DNA of 64,000 bases from Myxococcales bacterium (GTDB taxonomy: Bacteria > Myxococcota_A > Polyangia > Haliangiales > Haliangiaceae). Position 1 is the stretch's first letter, and the number at the start of each line of letters is the position of its first letter. The notes under the pieces are model-generated. The model had not been told where the DNA came from, searched no databases, and saw nothing but the letters and a program-made list of their open reading frames with translations. Positions 42,247-53,285 of this stretch are shown here, in pieces. The stretch lies in contig JADKKI010000024.1 in assembly GCA_016720595.1 (NCBI GenBank), positions 124,001-188,000 of the forward strand, in the 5' to 3' direction. The position numbers and the translations under genes are program-made.

Positions 42247-45200
42247 TCAGGGGAGCGTCAGCGCGGCGTCGCTACCGACCGCGTACTCCTTGTTCGTGTT
42301 CTTGTCGCGGACCGTGAAGTAGAACCAGCCGTCCGACCGGAAGTGCGGGAACAGGGCGTACTGGCCGGGCTTCATGTTCGTCACGCGGGTGCGAGCGCCC
42401 GTCGCGATGTTCACGATGATGATGTTCGAGGTGCCCTTCTGCAGCATCTCCTTGAAGGTCGTGTCGTTCGCCGAGGCGAAGCCGAGGTCCTGCCAGTCGT
42501 TCGCGCCGACGTAGTGGTGGGTGACGAAGAACTTCTCGTCGAAGCTGATCGAGGGCTTCGCACCCTGCGTGCAGTAGCGACCGATCTCCTGGGTCGACAC
42601 GGTGTACGACGAGCCAGCGGGGGTGGTCGTCACCTTGCGGAGCACGTAGCCGAGCTGGCTGCCTTCGTTGCCGAACCGGCTGATCGCCAGCTTCGTCGAC
42701 GGCGAGAGCACCGAGTCACCCTCGTACGGCGCGTTGACCGTCACCGGGGTCTTGCCGACGTAGTGCGTCCCGTCGAACACCATCGGGGTCAGCTTGATGG
42801 TCGAGCTCGCACCGAACGCTGCGCTCGGGTCGTCGTTCTCGCCGCTCGACGGGTTATCCGAGGTGAACTGGCTGTTGATGACGAAGTAGTCGCCGCCGTT
42901 CAGGCCCTGGCCGAGGTGCTGGTAGAGGCTGACGCTCTCGACCGAGCTGCAGGCCGACTCGGAGAAGTTGATGCGGTCCGGGTTTGACTGCAGCAGCGAC
43001 ATCTTGCAGAAGCCCGCGCCGATCGGCGTGCCCTGGAACACCCAGGACTTGTTGTCGGGGAAGAAGCCGGGGTCGTACGCGGCCTGGACCTTGATGTCCT
43101 TGCCGGTCTGGAGGTCCGAGATCACCGCGCCGTCGCCACCGGTGGCGCCGTTCGCGACGAACCGGCCGTCGGGCGAGCTGCGCGTCCAGTAGTAGCTGTT
43201 GAACGAGAGCTCCTTGAGGATGCGCAGCGTGCCGGTCTTCGCCCAGCCCGTGCCGTACGGCTTGGACTGCGCGGTCGCCAGGTTGGTGAGGCAAGAGCGC
43301 GGGTCCGTGGCGCCGTTGCAGCCGAACATCGCGAGGCCCGCCTGGCGGTTGATCGCCGTCCAGCCGCTGGTGCTCATCGCGGTGACGTGCGCGCCGACCT
43401 CGGTGGTGATGTTCTGCGTGCACGACGTCGGGCCGGTGTCCGGCGCGATGTACGTGGTCAGGCGCGGCAGGCCGCGAGCGAACCACTCGGCGACGATGTC
43501 GAACTGGCCCTGCTCGAGGCGCGGGTGGTTACCCTTGGGCATCGACGAGCGGCTCTTGAACTTGCCGTACTCGAGCGCCCAGGTGTCGGTGGTGTTGCCG
43601 TTGACGCCCTCGGGGAACGCCGCCTTGAAGGTGTCCTGGAACCAGCCGAGGTGCGCCGCGGCGGCGTAGATGCCGACCTTGGCGGGAACGAACGGGGAGT
43701 CCGCGGCCGCCTCGAGGCGGAAGCCCATGACGCGATCCTTGGCCGGGATGGCGTTCGGGTCGGGCGACGTGTACTTGAGCGTCACCTTGACCGTGCCGGC
43801 CTTGGTGCCCCACAGGCCGACGTAGAACTTCGCCGGACCGGCCGCGTTGTACATCGACTTGTCGCACTTCTCCGTCGACGACTGCGTGAACGGGCGGCAG
43901 TCGTAGACCGACTTCAGCACCTTCTCGTTGCGCTTGACGTAGAGGTCGATGTCACCGGTGCCGGTGATCGAGACCTCGAAGAACGAGCCAGCGGCGACCT
44001 CGTACGGTCCGAGCTTCTTGAAGCCGTTCTTCGCGACCGCGATGCCCGCGCTGGTGTCGTTGTGGACCTGGCCCTGCGCATCGGGGTTCTTGAGCGGACC
44101 GGCCACGGCGGCGTCGGTCTTCTCCTGCCAGTCGCGCAGCGTGGTCTGGTTGCCGGCGTGGCAGTCCGAGCAGATCTTGTTGCCCGCGACGTTCTTGTTC
44201 ATGCCCAGGATCGTCGTCGCCTGCTTCGCGAGCTCGTCATCCGACAGCGTGACGGGCGTGCGCAGCTTGCCGCCGCTCGCCGCGCCACCGAGGGTCTCCG
44301 GGACGTCCTTCCAGCCGCACGCGGCCGAGGTCGGGGTGCCGTTGCACGCGATGATGAACTCGAGCGCCTTCTTCTCCGGCGACGCCTGCCACTCCGCGTC
44401 GGTCGCGAACGAGTGCTCCGGCGGCATCCAGTACTTGTGCTCCGGCTTGTTGCCCTCGGCCGTCGTGATGCCGGTCCACGAGGTGTCCGTGCCGTTCAGG
44501 CGAGCGAGGTAGCTGTCCGCCCACTGGCCGGCGCCCATGCGGTGGCACTTGGTGCAGGCCGCGGCGCCGTCGCCGGTGATGTGCTTCTCCATCGTCCAGC
44601 CCTGACCGCGGCGGTTGACGATGGCGTAGGGGGTGTCGTTCGCGCCGATGGCGAAGTCCGGGTCGACGCCCATCTTGGGGACGACCGGGCGGCCGTTGGA
44701 GTCCTTCGCGCCGTCGATCCACGGGCTGTGGATGAACGCGTCGGCGTCGTGGCACTTGGTGCACTGGATGCCGCTACCGAGCGCGCCGTGCACGCCCTCC
44801 CACAGGTTCCCCGACTTCACCTTGTCGGCGGGGTGCGGGACCTTGCTGCCGTCCTTCTTCGAGTACAGCGCGTTCTGGAAGAAGCAGGTCTTGCCGGTGA
44901 ACGGGTTGGACCCGATCATCGCGATGTCGTTGTACTGGTTCGACGCGTAGCCGCCGATGCTCTTGCGGCACAGCAGCACCCAGCGGGTGCCCTTGTCGTT
45001 GATGCGGGTCGCGACGCGGGGGCCGGCCTCGCACAGCGAGTAGATGTACTGGGGGTTGTCGCAGGCAGACAGCGTGCCTTCCTGCGGGGCGTTGACCGTG
45101 CCGTTGGCGGCGGTCGCCGTCATCGGGATCGGCGTCGAATCGAGGCAGTTGTAGGTGCCGTAGTCGCCCTCGCCGAGCTTCTCGAAGAACGGGATCTCGC

Positions 45201-45738
45201 CGAGCTCGGCGACACAGCGCTCGCCGTAGGTCACGGGGCTGTTGATGCGCTGCTCGCCACTCGGGTCATCGGCCTTGCCACCGAGGCCCTGACCGCGCGC
45301 GTCGTCCCACGCCTCCATCAGGCTGCGCTCGATGCGAACGACTTCCTTGCTGCCGTCCATGATGCAGACGTCGATGATCGAATCGACGCCGCCGGCGAGC
45401 TGCTGGAGCATCGCGGGGGTCGGGTTCAACCAGGCGACGTCGTCGTAGATCGACTTGGTCAGCGCGATGTCGACCACCGGACCGTCGATGGGGTCACCGC
45501 TGGTGTCCTCCACCGCGTCGATCTCGGAGGCGAGCTTCGCGCAATCGAGGGTCTCGAAGTTGCCGCGGCGGGCCCGGGTGTAGAGCCGCTCGTTGTCGCC
45601 GATCGACTGGTTCGTCTGGATGACGATCCGGCCGTTGGCGTGGTTGTAGAGCGGGGTCACCTCGCGCTCCTCGGTGCAGGCAGCTGCGCCGAGGAGGGAG
45701 ACCAGGATGGCGAGTCGGGTAGCCGGGTGAGACAGCAT
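42247..45738 (-). CDS. Trihaem c-type lipoprotein with PPC and TolB-like propeller domains, copy 1
   Basis: 1163 residues from ATG 45738, where a lipoprotein signal peptide begins (MLSHPATRLAILVSLLGAAAC). A TTG ten codons upstream is in frame but adds no signal sequence. Three CxxCH haem-binding motifs are at residues 326 (CTKCHDAD), 395 (CTKCHRMG) and 523 (CSDCHAGN). A PPC beta-sandwich follows (FFEVSITGTGDIDLYVKRNE). The C-terminal third has propeller-like repeats with SSPDGRFVANG and GYVLRKVTTTPAGSSYTV. Probably an outer-membrane or periplasmic electron carrier or redox sensor. It is a close paralogue of the next gene upstream (45937-49398), with identical haem positions. Confidence 0.9.
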   Translation of the reverse strand: MLSHPATRLAILVSLLGAAACTEEREVTPLYNHANGRIVIQTNQSIGDNERLYTRARRGNFETLDCAKLASEIDAVEDTSGDPIDGPVVDIALTKSIYDDVAWLNPTPAMLQQLAGGVDSIIDVCIMDGSKEVVRIERSLMEAWDDARGQGLGGKADDPSGEQRINSPVTYGERCVAELGEIPFFEKLGEGDYGTYNCLDSTPIPMTATAANGTVNAPQEGTLSACDNPQYIYSLCEAGPRVATRINDKGTRWVLLCRKSIGGYASNQYNDIAMIGSNPFTGKTCFFQNALYSKKDGSKVPHPADKVKSGNLWEGVHGALGSGIQCTKCHDADAFIHSPWIDGAKDSNGRPVVPKMGVDPDFAIGANDTPYAIVNRRGQGWTMEKHITGDGAAACTKCHRMGAGQWADSYLARLNGTDTSWTGITTAEGNKPEHKYWMPPEHSFATDAEWQASPEKKALEFIIACNGTPTSAACGWKDVPETLGGAASGGKLRTPVTLSDDELAKQATTILGMNKNVAGNKICSDCHAGNQTTLRDWQEKTDAAVAGPLKNPDAQGQVHNDTSAGIAVAKNGFKKLGPYEVAAGSFFEVSITGTGDIDLYVKRNEKVLKSVYDCRPFTQSSTEKCDKSMYNAAGPAKFYVGLWGTKAGTVKVTLKYTSPDPNAIPAKDRVMGFRLEAAADSPFVPAKVGIYAAAAHLGWFQDTFKAAFPEGVNGNTTDTWALEYGKFKSRSSMPKGNHPRLEQGQFDIVAEWFARGLPRLTTYIAPDTGPTSCTQNITTEVGAHVTAMSTSGWTAINRQAGLAMFGCNGATDPRSCLTNLATAQSKPYGTGWAKTGTLRILKELSFNSYYWTRSSPDGRFVANGATGGDGAVISDLQTGKDIKVQAAYDPGFFPDNKSWVFQGTPIGAGFCKMSLLQSNPDRINFSESACSSVESVSLYQHLGQGLNGGDYFVINSQFTSDNPSSGENDDPSAAFGASSTIKLTPMVFDGTHYVGKTPVTVNAPYEGDSVLSPSTKLAISRFGNEGSQLGYVLRKVTTTPAGSSYTVSTQEIGRYCTQGAKPSISFDEKFFVTHHYVGANDWQDLGFASANDTTFKEMLQKGTSNIIIVNIATGARTRVTNMKPGQYALFPHFRSDGWFYFTVRDKNTNKEYAVGSDAALTLP

Positions 45739-45818
45739 GGGATGGGGTATCCGCAACTTTGGATCCAATCCCGCACCCTTTGCGCACCCTGTGATCTCAA
45801 TGATTTACGTAGGGGTGG

Positions 45819-45839
45819 CTGATCGATCAGCTGGCGTCA
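45819..45839 (-). promoter_or_regulatory. Palindrome plus AGCTGGCGTC element upstream of copy 1
   Basis: CTGATCGATCAG (45819-45830) is a perfect 12-bp palindrome that runs into AGCTGGCGTCA (45829-45839). The same AGCTGGCGTC element is found twice upstream of the paralogue, at 49479-49499. It sits about 80-100 bp before the start codon and could be a regulator site shared by the pair. Confidence 0.4.
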
Positions 45840-45879
45840 AATGTCGTCAGCCCAGTACTCCCGCGGATTTAACGCAGCA

Positions 45880-45913
45880 AGCCACGCGCAGTCCCGAAGG
45901 TCTGCACGTGGCT
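45880..45913 (-). terminator. Imperfect hairpin after copy 2 of the trihaem genes
   Basis: AGCCACGCGCAG (45880-45891) pairs with CTGCACGTGGCT (45902-45913) with one mismatch and a 10-nt loop. It starts 24 bp beyond the stop at 45937. No strong U tract follows on the minus strand, so a factor-independent terminator is possible but not certain. Confidence 0.5.
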
Positions 45914-45936
45914 GGAAAGAGCGGTCCGACCGGATG

Positions 45937-48900
45937 TTAGAGGGTCAGCGCTGCGTCGCTCGCCATCGCGTACTCCTTGCCCGACGCCTTGTCGCGGACC
46001 AGGAAGTAGAACCAGCCGTCCGAGCGGAAGTGCGGGAAGATGGCGTACTGGCCGGGCTTCATGTTGGTGACCCGGGTGCGGGCGCCGGTCGAGATGTTGA
46101 CCAGGATGATGTTCGAGGTGCCCTTGGCCAGCATCTCCTGGAACGTCGGGTCGTTGGCCGAGGTGAACCCGAGGTCCGCCCAGTCGTTCGCGCCGACGTA
46201 GTGGTGGGTCACGAAGTACTTCTCGTCGAAGCTGATCGAGGGCTTCGCACCCTGCGTGCAGTAGCGACCGATCTCCTGGGTCGACACGGTGTACGAGGAG
46301 CCCGCCGGGGTCGTCGTGATCTTGCGGAGCACGTAGCCGAGCTGCGCGCCCTCGTTGCCGAACCGGCTGATCGCCAGCTTCGTCGACGGCGAGAGCACCG
46401 AGTCGCCCTCGTACGGCGCGTTCGACGTCACCGGGGTCTTGCCGACGTAGTGCGTCCCGTCGAACACCATCGGGGTCAGCTTGATGGTCGAGCTCGAGGA
46501 GAAGCCCGCGCTCGGGTCGTGGGTGACGGCGCCGCTCGGGTTATCCGAGGTGAACGTGCTGTTGATGACGAAGTAGTCGCCGCCGTTCACGCCCTGACCG
46601 AGGTGCTGGTAGAGGCTGACGCTCTCGACCGAGCTGCAGGCCGACTCGGAGAAGTCGATGCGGGCCGGGTTCGACTGGAGCAGGGACATCTTGCAGAAGC
46701 CCGCGCCGATCGGCGTGCCCTGGAACACCCAGGTCTTGTTGTCGGGGAAGAAGCCGGGGTCGTACGCCGCCTTCACGCTCATCAGCTTGCCGGTCTGGAG
46801 ATCCTCGATCGCGGCGCCATCGCCACCGGTGCGGCCGTTCGCGACGAACCGACCGTCGGGCGAGCTGCGCATCCAGTAGTAGGTGTTGTAGCCGAGCTCC
46901 TTGAGGACGCGCAGCTGGCCGGTCTTCGCCCAGCCGGCGCCGTACGGCTTGCTCTGCGCGGTCGGCAGACCGTCGACGTTGAACATCGCGAGGCCCGCCT
47001 GGCGGTTCTGCGCGGCCCAGCCGTTGGTCGCCATGTCGGTGACGTGGGCGGTGACGGCCGAGGTGATCGACGGGGTGCAGGACGTCGGGCCGGTGTCGGG
47101 CGCGATGTACGAGGTCATGCGGGGCACGCCACGCGCGAACCACTCGGCGACGATGTCGAACTGCGCCTGCTCGAAGCGCGGGTGGTTGCCCTTCGGCATC
47201 GAGGTGCGGCTCTTGAACTTGCCGTACTCGAGCGCCCAGGTGTCGTTGGTGTTGCCGTGCTCGCCGACCGGGTACGCCTGCTTGAACGTGTCCTGGAACC
47301 AGCCGAGGTGCGCCGCGGCGGCGTAGATGCCGATGCGGGCCGGGACGAACGGCGAGTCCGAGGCCGCCGGGTCGAGGCGGAACTTCGCGATCCGATCCTT
47401 CGCCGGCATCGCGTTCGGGTTGGGCGAGGTGTACTTGAGCGTGATCTTGACCGAGCCAGAGGCGGTGCCGTTGAGGCCGATCCAGAACTTCGCCGGGCCG
47501 GAGGCGTTGTACATCGACTTGTCGCACTTCTCCGTCGAGGACTGCGCGAACGGGCGGCAGTCGTAGACGTCCTTGGTGGGCTCGTCGTTGCGCTTCACGA
47601 ACAGGTCGACGTCGCCGGAGCCGGCGATGCTCGCCTCGAAGAACGAACCCGCGGCGACCTCGTACGGGCCCATGACCTTGAACTCGTCCGTGTTGACCTG
47701 GACGGCGGCGGAGGTGTCGTTGTGAACCGCGCCGGTCGCGTCGGCATCCTTGAGCGCGTCGGCGACGGCGGTGTCGGTCTTCTCCTGCCAGTCGCGGATC
47801 GTCGTGGCGTTCGGCGCGTGGCAGTCCGAGCAGGTGTTGTTGCCCGTGACGTTCTTGTTCATGCCGAGGATCGTGGTCGCCTGCTTGGCGAGCTCGTCAT
47901 CCGAGAGCGTCACCGCGTTGCGCAGCTTGCCGCCGCTGTTCGCACCACCGAGGGTCTCCGGGACGTCCTTCCAGCCGCAGCCCGCCGCGGTCGGCGTGGT
48001 GTGGCAGGTCTGGATGAACTCGAGCGCCTTCTTCTCCGGCGACGCCTGCCACTCCGCGTCGGTCGCGAACGTGTGCTCCGGCGGCATCCAGTACTTGTGC
48101 TCGGCCTTGTTGCCCTCGGCCGTGGTGATGCTGGTCCAGCCGGTGTCCGTGCCGTTGAGGCGCGTCAGCCAGTCGCTCGCCCAGCGGCCATCGCCCATGC
48201 GGTGGCACTTGGTGCAGGCGTTCGCGCCCTCACCCGTGATGTGCTTCTTCATCGTCCAGCCCTGACCGCGGCGGTTGACGAGGGCGTACGGGGTGTCGTT
48301 CGCGCCGATGGCGAAGTCCGGATCGACGCCCATCTTGGGGACGATCGAGCGGCCGTTGCCATCCTTCGCACCGTCGATCCAGGGGCTGTGGATGAACGCG
48401 TCGGCATCGTGGCACTCGCTGCACTGGATGCCGCTGCCGAGGCCACCGTGGACGCCGGCCCACAGGTTCGACGACTTCACCTTGTCGGCCGGGTGCGGGA
48501 CGTGCTCGCCGTCGGTCTTGGAGTACAGCGCGTTCTGGAAGAAGCAGGTCTTACCGGTGAACGGGTTGGAGCCGATCATCGCGATGTCGTTGAACTTCGA
48601 CGAGGTCAGGCCACCGATGCTCTTGCGGCACAGGAGCACCCAGCGCGTGCCCTGCTCGTTGGTGCGGCTCGCCACGCGGGGGCCGGCCTCGCACAGCGAG
48701 TAGATGTACTGCGGGTTATCGCAGGCAGACAGCGTGCCCTCGGTGGGCGAGTTGACCGAGCCGTTGGCCGCGGTCGCCGTCATCGGGATCGGCGTCGAAT
48801 CGAGGCAGTTGTAGGTCTTGTAGTCGCCGTCGCCCTGCTTCTCGAAGAACGGGATCTCGCCGAGCTCGGCGACGCAACGCTCGCCGTACTCGAGGGGGCT

Positions 48901-49398
48901 GTTGATGCGCTGCTCGCCGCTCGGGTCATCGGCCTTGCCGCCCATGCCCTTGCCGCGGGCCTGGTCCCACGCCTGGAACAGGTCGCGCTCGATCTTCAGG
49001 ACTTCCTTGTCGCCGTCCATGATGCAGAGGTCGATGATCGAATCGACGCCCTTGGTGAGCTGCGCGAGCATCGCCGGGGTCGGGTTCAACCAGTTCGGCG
49101 AGTCGTAGATCGACTTGGTCAGCGCGACCTCGACCGTCGGGCCATCGATGGTCTCGCCCGAGGCATCGGCCACGGCCGGGATCTCGGCGGCCAGCTTGGC
49201 GCAGTCCAGCACGCCGAAGTTGCCGCGGCGGGCGCGCGTGTACAGCTGCTCGCCATCGGACAGCGACTGGTTCATCGCGATGACGATGCGACCGTTCGCG
49301 TGGTTGTACAGCGGGGTGACCTCACGCTCCTCGGTGCACGCAGCGGCGCCGAACAGTGAGACCAGGATGGCGAGTCGAGTAGCCGGGCTGGACAGCAT
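45937..49398 (-). CDS. Trihaem c-type lipoprotein with PPC and TolB-like propeller domains, copy 2
   Basis: About 1153 residues from ATG 49398 (MLSSPATRLAILVSLFGAAAC, lipobox with Cys21). Haem motifs CSECHDAD, CTKCHRMG and CSDCHAPN are at 326, 395 and 523, exactly as in copy 1, so the N-terminal half has no indels between them. The PPC domain (FFEASIAGSGDVDLFVKRND) and C-terminal propeller (MRSSPDGRFVANGRTGGDG) are also conserved, with shorter loops (a loop carrying a Cys pair in copy 1 is absent here). The level of similarity indicates a fairly recent tandem duplication. Each copy has its own upstream region, so they may be expressed under different conditions. Confidence 0.9.
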   Translation of the reverse strand: MLSSPATRLAILVSLFGAAACTEEREVTPLYNHANGRIVIAMNQSLSDGEQLYTRARRGNFGVLDCAKLAAEIPAVADASGETIDGPTVEVALTKSIYDSPNWLNPTPAMLAQLTKGVDSIIDLCIMDGDKEVLKIERDLFQAWDQARGKGMGGKADDPSGEQRINSPLEYGERCVAELGEIPFFEKQGDGDYKTYNCLDSTPIPMTATAANGSVNSPTEGTLSACDNPQYIYSLCEAGPRVASRTNEQGTRWVLLCRKSIGGLTSSKFNDIAMIGSNPFTGKTCFFQNALYSKTDGEHVPHPADKVKSSNLWAGVHGGLGSGIQCSECHDADAFIHSPWIDGAKDGNGRSIVPKMGVDPDFAIGANDTPYALVNRRGQGWTMKKHITGEGANACTKCHRMGDGRWASDWLTRLNGTDTGWTSITTAEGNKAEHKYWMPPEHTFATDAEWQASPEKKALEFIQTCHTTPTAAGCGWKDVPETLGGANSGGKLRNAVTLSDDELAKQATTILGMNKNVTGNNTCSDCHAPNATTIRDWQEKTDTAVADALKDADATGAVHNDTSAAVQVNTDEFKVMGPYEVAAGSFFEASIAGSGDVDLFVKRNDEPTKDVYDCRPFAQSSTEKCDKSMYNASGPAKFWIGLNGTASGSVKITLKYTSPNPNAMPAKDRIAKFRLDPAASDSPFVPARIGIYAAAAHLGWFQDTFKQAYPVGEHGNTNDTWALEYGKFKSRTSMPKGNHPRFEQAQFDIVAEWFARGVPRMTSYIAPDTGPTSCTPSITSAVTAHVTDMATNGWAAQNRQAGLAMFNVDGLPTAQSKPYGAGWAKTGQLRVLKELGYNTYYWMRSSPDGRFVANGRTGGDGAAIEDLQTGKLMSVKAAYDPGFFPDNKTWVFQGTPIGAGFCKMSLLQSNPARIDFSESACSSVESVSLYQHLGQGVNGGDYFVINSTFTSDNPSGAVTHDPSAGFSSSSTIKLTPMVFDGTHYVGKTPVTSNAPYEGDSVLSPSTKLAISRFGNEGAQLGYVLRKITTTPAGSSYTVSTQEIGRYCTQGAKPSISFDEKYFVTHHYVGANDWADLGFTSANDPTFQEMLAKGTSNIILVNISTGARTRVTNMKPGQYAIFPHFRSDGWFYFLVRDKASGKEYAMASDAALTL

Positions 49399-49478
49399 GG
49401 GTTGGGGTATCCGCAAGTTCGGATCCAACTCCGAGGTCCTGTGATCTCGCGATCATCGGCGAGGGTGGCGACTGGGGT

Positions 49479-49499
49479 AGCTGGCGTCAGCTGGCGTCA
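49479..49499 (-). promoter_or_regulatory. Direct repeat of AGCTGGCGTC upstream of copy 2
   Basis: The 10-bp unit AGCTGGCGTC occurs twice in tandem (49479-49488 and 49489-49498), followed by A. Read on the minus strand it is TGACGCCAGC twice. It is about 80-100 bp before the start codon, the same distance as the single element before copy 1. Candidate activator or repressor site. Confidence 0.4.
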
Positions 49500-49599
49500 C
49501 GCTGAGCGTCAAAACCTGGGACTCACGCGGGTTTGCGCGGGTCGCGCACGCGGATGCACGAGCTGTTCGGGGCCCCGCCGCGCGCGGACGACGCCCGTC

Positions 49600-50556
49600 T
49601 CAGCGCAGGAATCGAGGTGGCTCGGCGGCCTCGCCTTCGGGCGAGGTCTCGGCGCGAGGCACGGGCGCGGCGCGGAGCTCGGGCGCCACGACGATCACCG
49701 GCGCGCTCGGCGTGGCGTTCGGGATGCTGGGCGCACTCGGCCGCGGCATCGAGCGCTGGCTCGGCCGTGGCGTGGGCGCATCGGTCTCGACGGTGCCGGG
49801 GTTCACCAGGCGCGCACTCGGCAGGTGATGCGGCTCGTTGACGAAGTACGCCGCGTTCTCGAGGAACCGCTGCAGCCGCAGGTGGCAGTAGATCCAGTAG
49901 ACGACGACACCGAGCGAGACCGCGAACCCGAGGAACGGGACGATGCTCGCGCCGGATCCGAGACCATACGTCAGCTGATAGAACACGTCGGAGATCAGCA
50001 TCAGGACGATCAGCCCCGTGAGGTGGCTCGCCGCATCACGAAGCGCGAGCTGCTCGTTGGCCACCGCGGCCTGCCGCACCGTGCGGACGATCGTGATGAG
50101 CCCGATCGTGTACGACAGGTCCTTCACGACGACCGCGATCTTGAGCGAGCCGAAGTTCTCGATCGCAGCCTCGACGTCCGCGGCGGTGCTGTCGGGATCG
50201 AGCGCGACGTGCATGAAGTTGCTGATCACGTGATGGCTCCACCACAGCGCGACCGTGGCGGTGGCGAAGCACGCGGCGCCGAACAGCACCATCCCGAGCG
50301 GGAGCCGTGCAGCGCGGAAGTCCGGGATCGCGAGCACGCTGCCGACGAACATCGCGCCGGTCGCGCCCATGTTGGCCCACAGGAAGTACTGGATCCACTT
50401 GAACGCGTCCTCGGCGCCATCCGTGCTGGTGGCGCCGAACGCCTTCACCGACATCACGAGCCCGAGCACGAGCTGCGCGAGCATGATGAACACGCCGATG
50501 CGCGCGAGCTTGAGGCCGCGCGCGTGGCGCGGGAGTCGCATCAGGGGCCCTTCCAT
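49600..50556 (-). CDS. Multi-pass membrane protein of unknown function
   Basis: 318 residues from ATG 50556; the longer frame from 50895 runs into the acyl-CoA dehydrogenase region. Predicted helices include ARIGVFIMLAQLVLGLVMSV, GMVLFGAACFATATVALWW, TGLIVLMLISDVFYQLTYGL and FLGFAVSLGVVVYWIYCHL, about five to six in all, followed by a Pro-rich cytoplasmic tail of about 80 residues. No known transporter motif is present. It is 44 bp downstream of the acyl-CoA dehydrogenase gene on the same strand and may be co-transcribed. Confidence 0.8.
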   Translation of the reverse strand: MEGPLMRLPRHARGLKLARIGVFIMLAQLVLGLVMSVKAFGATSTDGAEDAFKWIQYFLWANMGATGAMFVGSVLAIPDFRAARLPLGMVLFGAACFATATVALWWSHHVISNFMHVALDPDSTAADVEAAIENFGSLKIAVVVKDLSYTIGLITIVRTVRQAAVANEQLALRDAASHLTGLIVLMLISDVFYQLTYGLGSGASIVPFLGFAVSLGVVVYWIYCHLRLQRFLENAAYFVNEPHHLPSARLVNPGTVETDAPTPRPSQRSMPRPSAPSIPNATPSAPVIVVAPELRAAPVPRAETSPEGEAAEPPRFLR

Positions 50557-50600
50557 GGCGCGAGCATACCGCGCCGTGGCCGACGGTGCCGGCGCGAAGC

Positions 50601-52430
<1,830 letters not shown>

Positions 52431-52446
52431 GGGGGGTCCTCGCTTG

Positions 52447-52466
52447 CTGAATGAACCGTCATTCAG
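52447..52466 (-). promoter_or_regulatory. FadR-like operator palindrome
   Basis: CTGAATGAACCGTCATTCAG is a perfect inverted repeat with 8-bp arms and a 4-nt spacer. The arms TGAATGA/TCATTCA match the known site of TetR-type fatty-acid repressors such as FadR of Bacillus. It lies between a sigma70-like -10 element and the acyl-CoA dehydrogenase start, about 17 bp before the ATG, where a bound repressor would block transcription. Confidence 0.75.
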
Positions 52467-52495
52467 TTTATGGCCACAGTTACGCGCCGCGTCAA
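52467..52495 (-). promoter_or_regulatory. Sigma70-like promoter of the acyl-CoA dehydrogenase gene
   Basis: On the minus strand TTGACG (52495-52490) and CATAAA (52472-52467) are separated by 17 nt, close to the consensus -35 and -10. It directs leftward transcription into the dehydrogenase and abuts the operator at 52447-52466. Confidence 0.6.
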
Positions 52496-52588
52496 CCACC
52501 GACGGTGATTTCTACGAGATCGGCCTCCCAGCCCGATTTTGCCTGGGTTTCCGTGTAGGGACGGCCGCCTTCCCGCGATGCTCTGGCC

Positions 52589-53221
52589 ATGACGCAACGC
52601 CTCGCCTCCTCCCTGCTGGTTCTCGCGATCGGCCTCGCCCTGGCCACACCCGCGCACGCCGATGACATCGCCGCCGATCCCAACGACGCCGGCAAGGTGA
52701 CGCGGATCGGCAAGGGCGTCTCCGAGATCGATCTCGGCGCGCTCGGCGTGTTCACCTACGACAAGCAAGGCGACGCGTCGAACACGCGCCTGTCGATGCT
52801 GTTCGGGCTCGGCTATCAGTACTTCATCAAGTCCAACGTCTCGATCGGCGGACAGTTCCTGTTCAACTACGATCGCGCGAGCGACGCGATCAGCGCCACC
52901 ACGCTCGGCGGCACGCTGTTCGCCTCGGCCCACATCCGGCTCGGCCTCGGCGCGTTCCTCCGCCCGACGTTGGCGCTCGGTGCGCTGTTCGGCAACCGCG
53001 AGCTCGATACCGGCGGCGGCATCGTGATCGAGTCCAAGCAGACCGCGTTCCTCACCCGCATCCAGTTCCCGTTCGCGTACTTCCCGAGCAAGCGCGTGGT
53101 CCTGCAGGCCGGGCCGGAGATCGACATGTCGTTCGGCAGCTTCAAGCCCGACAACGCGGACTCGCAGTCGTTCACGAGCATCGCGGGCGGGTTCTCGGTC
53201 GGCGTCGGCTACGCGTTCTGA
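52589..53221 (+). CDS. Small outer-membrane beta-barrel protein
   Basis: 210 residues with a cleavable signal peptide (MTQRLASSLLVLAIGLALATPAHA). After a short polar region the chain alternates in strands (TRLSMLFGLGYQYFIKSN, SIGGQFLFNYDRASDAI, AHIRLGLGAFLRPTLALGAL) and ends in Phe (FSVGVGYAF), the classic C-terminal signature of outer-membrane barrels. It is divergent from the acyl-CoA dehydrogenase gene, so it may share the FadR-like control and take part in lipid uptake; that link is inferred. Confidence 0.85.
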   Translation: MTQRLASSLLVLAIGLALATPAHADDIAADPNDAGKVTRIGKGVSEIDLGALGVFTYDKQGDASNTRLSMLFGLGYQYFIKSNVSIGGQFLFNYDRASDAISATTLGGTLFASAHIRLGLGAFLRPTLALGALFGNRELDTGGGIVIESKQTAFLTRIQFPFAYFPSKRVVLQAGPEIDMSFGSFKPDNADSQSFTSIAGGFSVGVGYAF

Positions 53222-53285
53222 GCGGCCGCGCCGTTCGTTGCACGACCCGTTGCATCGAGGCGCGTCTCCCGCGTATGCCATCACC

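Noticed and set aside
45841..49359. A 1172-codon open frame on the plus strand (also 43387-45822)
   Set aside because: Antisense to the trihaem genes, Arg/Val/Gly-rich composition, no motif; mirrors the codon bias of the real genes.
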